Source of the DNA: Emiliania huxleyi CCMP1516
Taxonomy: Eukaryota > Haptophyta > Isochrysidales > Noelaerhabdaceae
DNA length: 64,000 nt
Direction: 5' to 3'
Assembly: GCF_000372725.1 (NCBI RefSeq)
Contig: NW_005201080.1
Coordinates: 194,872-258,871, forward strand
The position numbers were made by a program, and so were the translations under genes. Below the pieces are notes generated by a model. The model made no database searches. It worked only from the letters and a program-made list of their open reading frames with translations, and was not told where the DNA came from. Of this stretch, positions 62,992 to 64,000 are shown piece after piece (position 1 is the stretch's first letter; every line of letters begins with the position of its first letter).

Positions 62992-63370
62992 GCGTCTCCT
63001 TGCACAGCGTCCAGGAGGCCGCCCCGTCGGTGGACTCGTAGACGCCGCTGTGCGTGCCGGCAAACACGTGACTTCCCGTGGGGGCATCGGGGTGGAGCCA
63101 GACGCCGAGGATGCGCGTGTCCCACAGCCCCTTGCTGTTGCGCGTCCAGTGCTTGCCTCCGTCGACGCTCTTGATGATGCCGCTCGACACACCGTTGTTC
63201 TGTCCGCCCGCGTAGATGAGGTCTGGGTTTTTAGCCGGCGATGCCGCGCACGCGAGCGTGCCCGCCTCGCCCTTGCCGTTTTGGTCATCAAAGATGTTCC
63301 AAGGACCGATGCGTGCCCAATCGGCTCCGGCGGCGAAGGCGCCGACCGGGAGGAGGACAATCTTAAGCAT
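62992..63370 (-). CDS. BNR/Asp-box repeat secreted protein, truncated
   Basis: ATG 63370 opens a frame with a signal peptide ('MLKIVLLPVGAFAAGAD'), then 'CAASPAKNPDLIYAGGQNNG', an Asp-box 'IKSVDGGKHWTRN' and a second 'VYESTDGAASWTLC'. Asp-box (S-x-D-x-G-x-x-W) beta-propeller repeats occur in sialidases, GH74 glucanases and VPS10 receptors. Only about 120 residues remain: near 62992 the sequence runs into repeat material (R6 and 'ccctgttcacgcgc' copies), so most of the propeller is missing. It may be a 5' fragment left by a rearrangement, or a first exon whose partner lies elsewhere. Confidence 0.55.
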
Positions 63371-64000
63371 TGCCGGAAGAGACCCAGGGAGGAGCAGCGT
63401 GAGCAAGACCGAGCACTGACTTCTGACTGTCGTTGCGTCCCTTCCCTTGTGCGTCTCGGGCCGTGGTTGTGTTTTTGAGAGCGCGGTGAACAGGGCCCCG
63501 GGGTGCGCGGTCGCACTTCGGGGGATTTCTTCTTTTTCTCGGGAAGGGAGGTCGGTTGTCTCTGACCCGCGCAGGTTGTCTCTGTTGGGCCTCCCCCGCA
63601 ACGAGCGTGCGATGCTGCATCACTGCGCCACGAGGCGCAGCAACCTCGACCCGGGTGTTGCTCGAGTCCGCAACGCCCACGGGGCGAATGCGATTGCCTG
63701 GCCCTATCGCCAAGCGGCTCTGCTCCTCCTCTTGTCTGGCAGCAATCGCACGCTGCGGCACAATCCGCGTTGGCGCCGAGGAGGCGGCAAGCCTCAACGC
63801 GCCTACCCGTGGCATACCGCCGGATCGGGCCAAGACTAAGGCTGCAGGCGTCGGCCCCGGCTGCTGCGAGGGCCCTCCCGTTGAGGTGTCCATCTTATTT
63901 ATGTGCAGTGGGGCTAACACTGTAGCGCGTCGGCAGGATGCCCAAAACCGTCGTAAACCCCCCAAAATTGAAGTCGACCGCCCAAAGCTGTCCCCCCCCC
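63371..64000. other. Unresolved region at window end
   Basis: Both strands are open around 63560-63840, but neither frame shows a recognisable domain. A 'gcggtgaacagggcccc' near 63485 repeats the motif at 62935 and 62983. The last 70 bp are C-rich. Confidence 0.3.

Overview
This window looks like nuclear DNA from a GC-rich unicellular alga, most likely a haptophyte (Emiliania/Gephyrocapsa or Prymnesiales-like). The reasons are its high GC, compact genes on both strands, many short introns (about 45-180 nt) of which roughly half open with GC instead of GT, a proline-rich 'SPPPP' secreted protease, and a protein set that mixes plant-type (DYRKP kinase, PI4K-gamma, bestrophin-like channel) and animal-type (Cys-loop receptor, CASD1-like O-acetyltransferase) families. 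A pelagophyte or dinoflagellate is less likely but not excluded. All exon boundaries were inferred by eye from reading frame, splice dinucleotides and family conservation; no transcript evidence was available.

Layout. 1-7 kb (+): the end of an ankyrin-repeat gene, a Mut-7/EXD3-type 3'-5' exonuclease, and a gene that appears to join two PAS domains to a heat-shock-factor DNA-binding domain and coiled coil. 7.3-8.5 kb (-): a fossil Ty1/copia-type element. 8.5-16 kb: a long coiled-coil protein (+), an intronless LRR protein (-), a small helical protein (-) and several dispersed repeats. 16.7-20.8 kb (+): a secreted subtilase with Cys-rich and polyproline modules. 21.5-25.6 kb (-): a DYRKP-type kinase in at least 14 exons. 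26-31.6 kb: repeats, a P-loop fragment, a glycosyltransferase (-) and a decayed sulfotransferase (-). 31.7-33.3 kb (+): a pentameric ligand-gated channel. 33.7-43 kb: a ubiquitin-fold protein (-), a small membrane protein (+), a chromatin-type protein with only the C-terminal half of a SNF2 helicase (+), and a long multi-exon membrane protein (+). 43-45 kb: nested repeats. 45.3-51.8 kb: a bZIP-like factor (+), a protein with an R-SNARE-like tail (-) and an intronless 1,113-residue IQ-like protein (+). 52.3-61.6 kb: a DHHC palmitoyltransferase (-) head-to-head with a CASD1-like acetyltransferase (+), a PI4K-gamma (-) and a bestrophin-like channel (-). 61.7-64 kb: repeats, a recurrent unknown ORF (+) and the truncated 5' end of a BNR-repeat secreted protein (-). 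No operon-like logic, rRNA, tRNA or CRISPR array was recognised.

The two strongest observations are the PAS-PAS-HSF architecture (2987-6931) and a window-wide intron pattern. The first bases of an intron often copy the first bases of the following exon, so that GC donors tend to precede exons starting GC and GT donors precede exons starting GT. Several introns carry 20-60 bp copies of flanking exon sequence, and one (41283-41453) is plainly built from three tandem copies of an AG/GT junction. This suggests that introns here are born by duplication or by insertions that leave target-site duplications, and it would explain the many GC donors.
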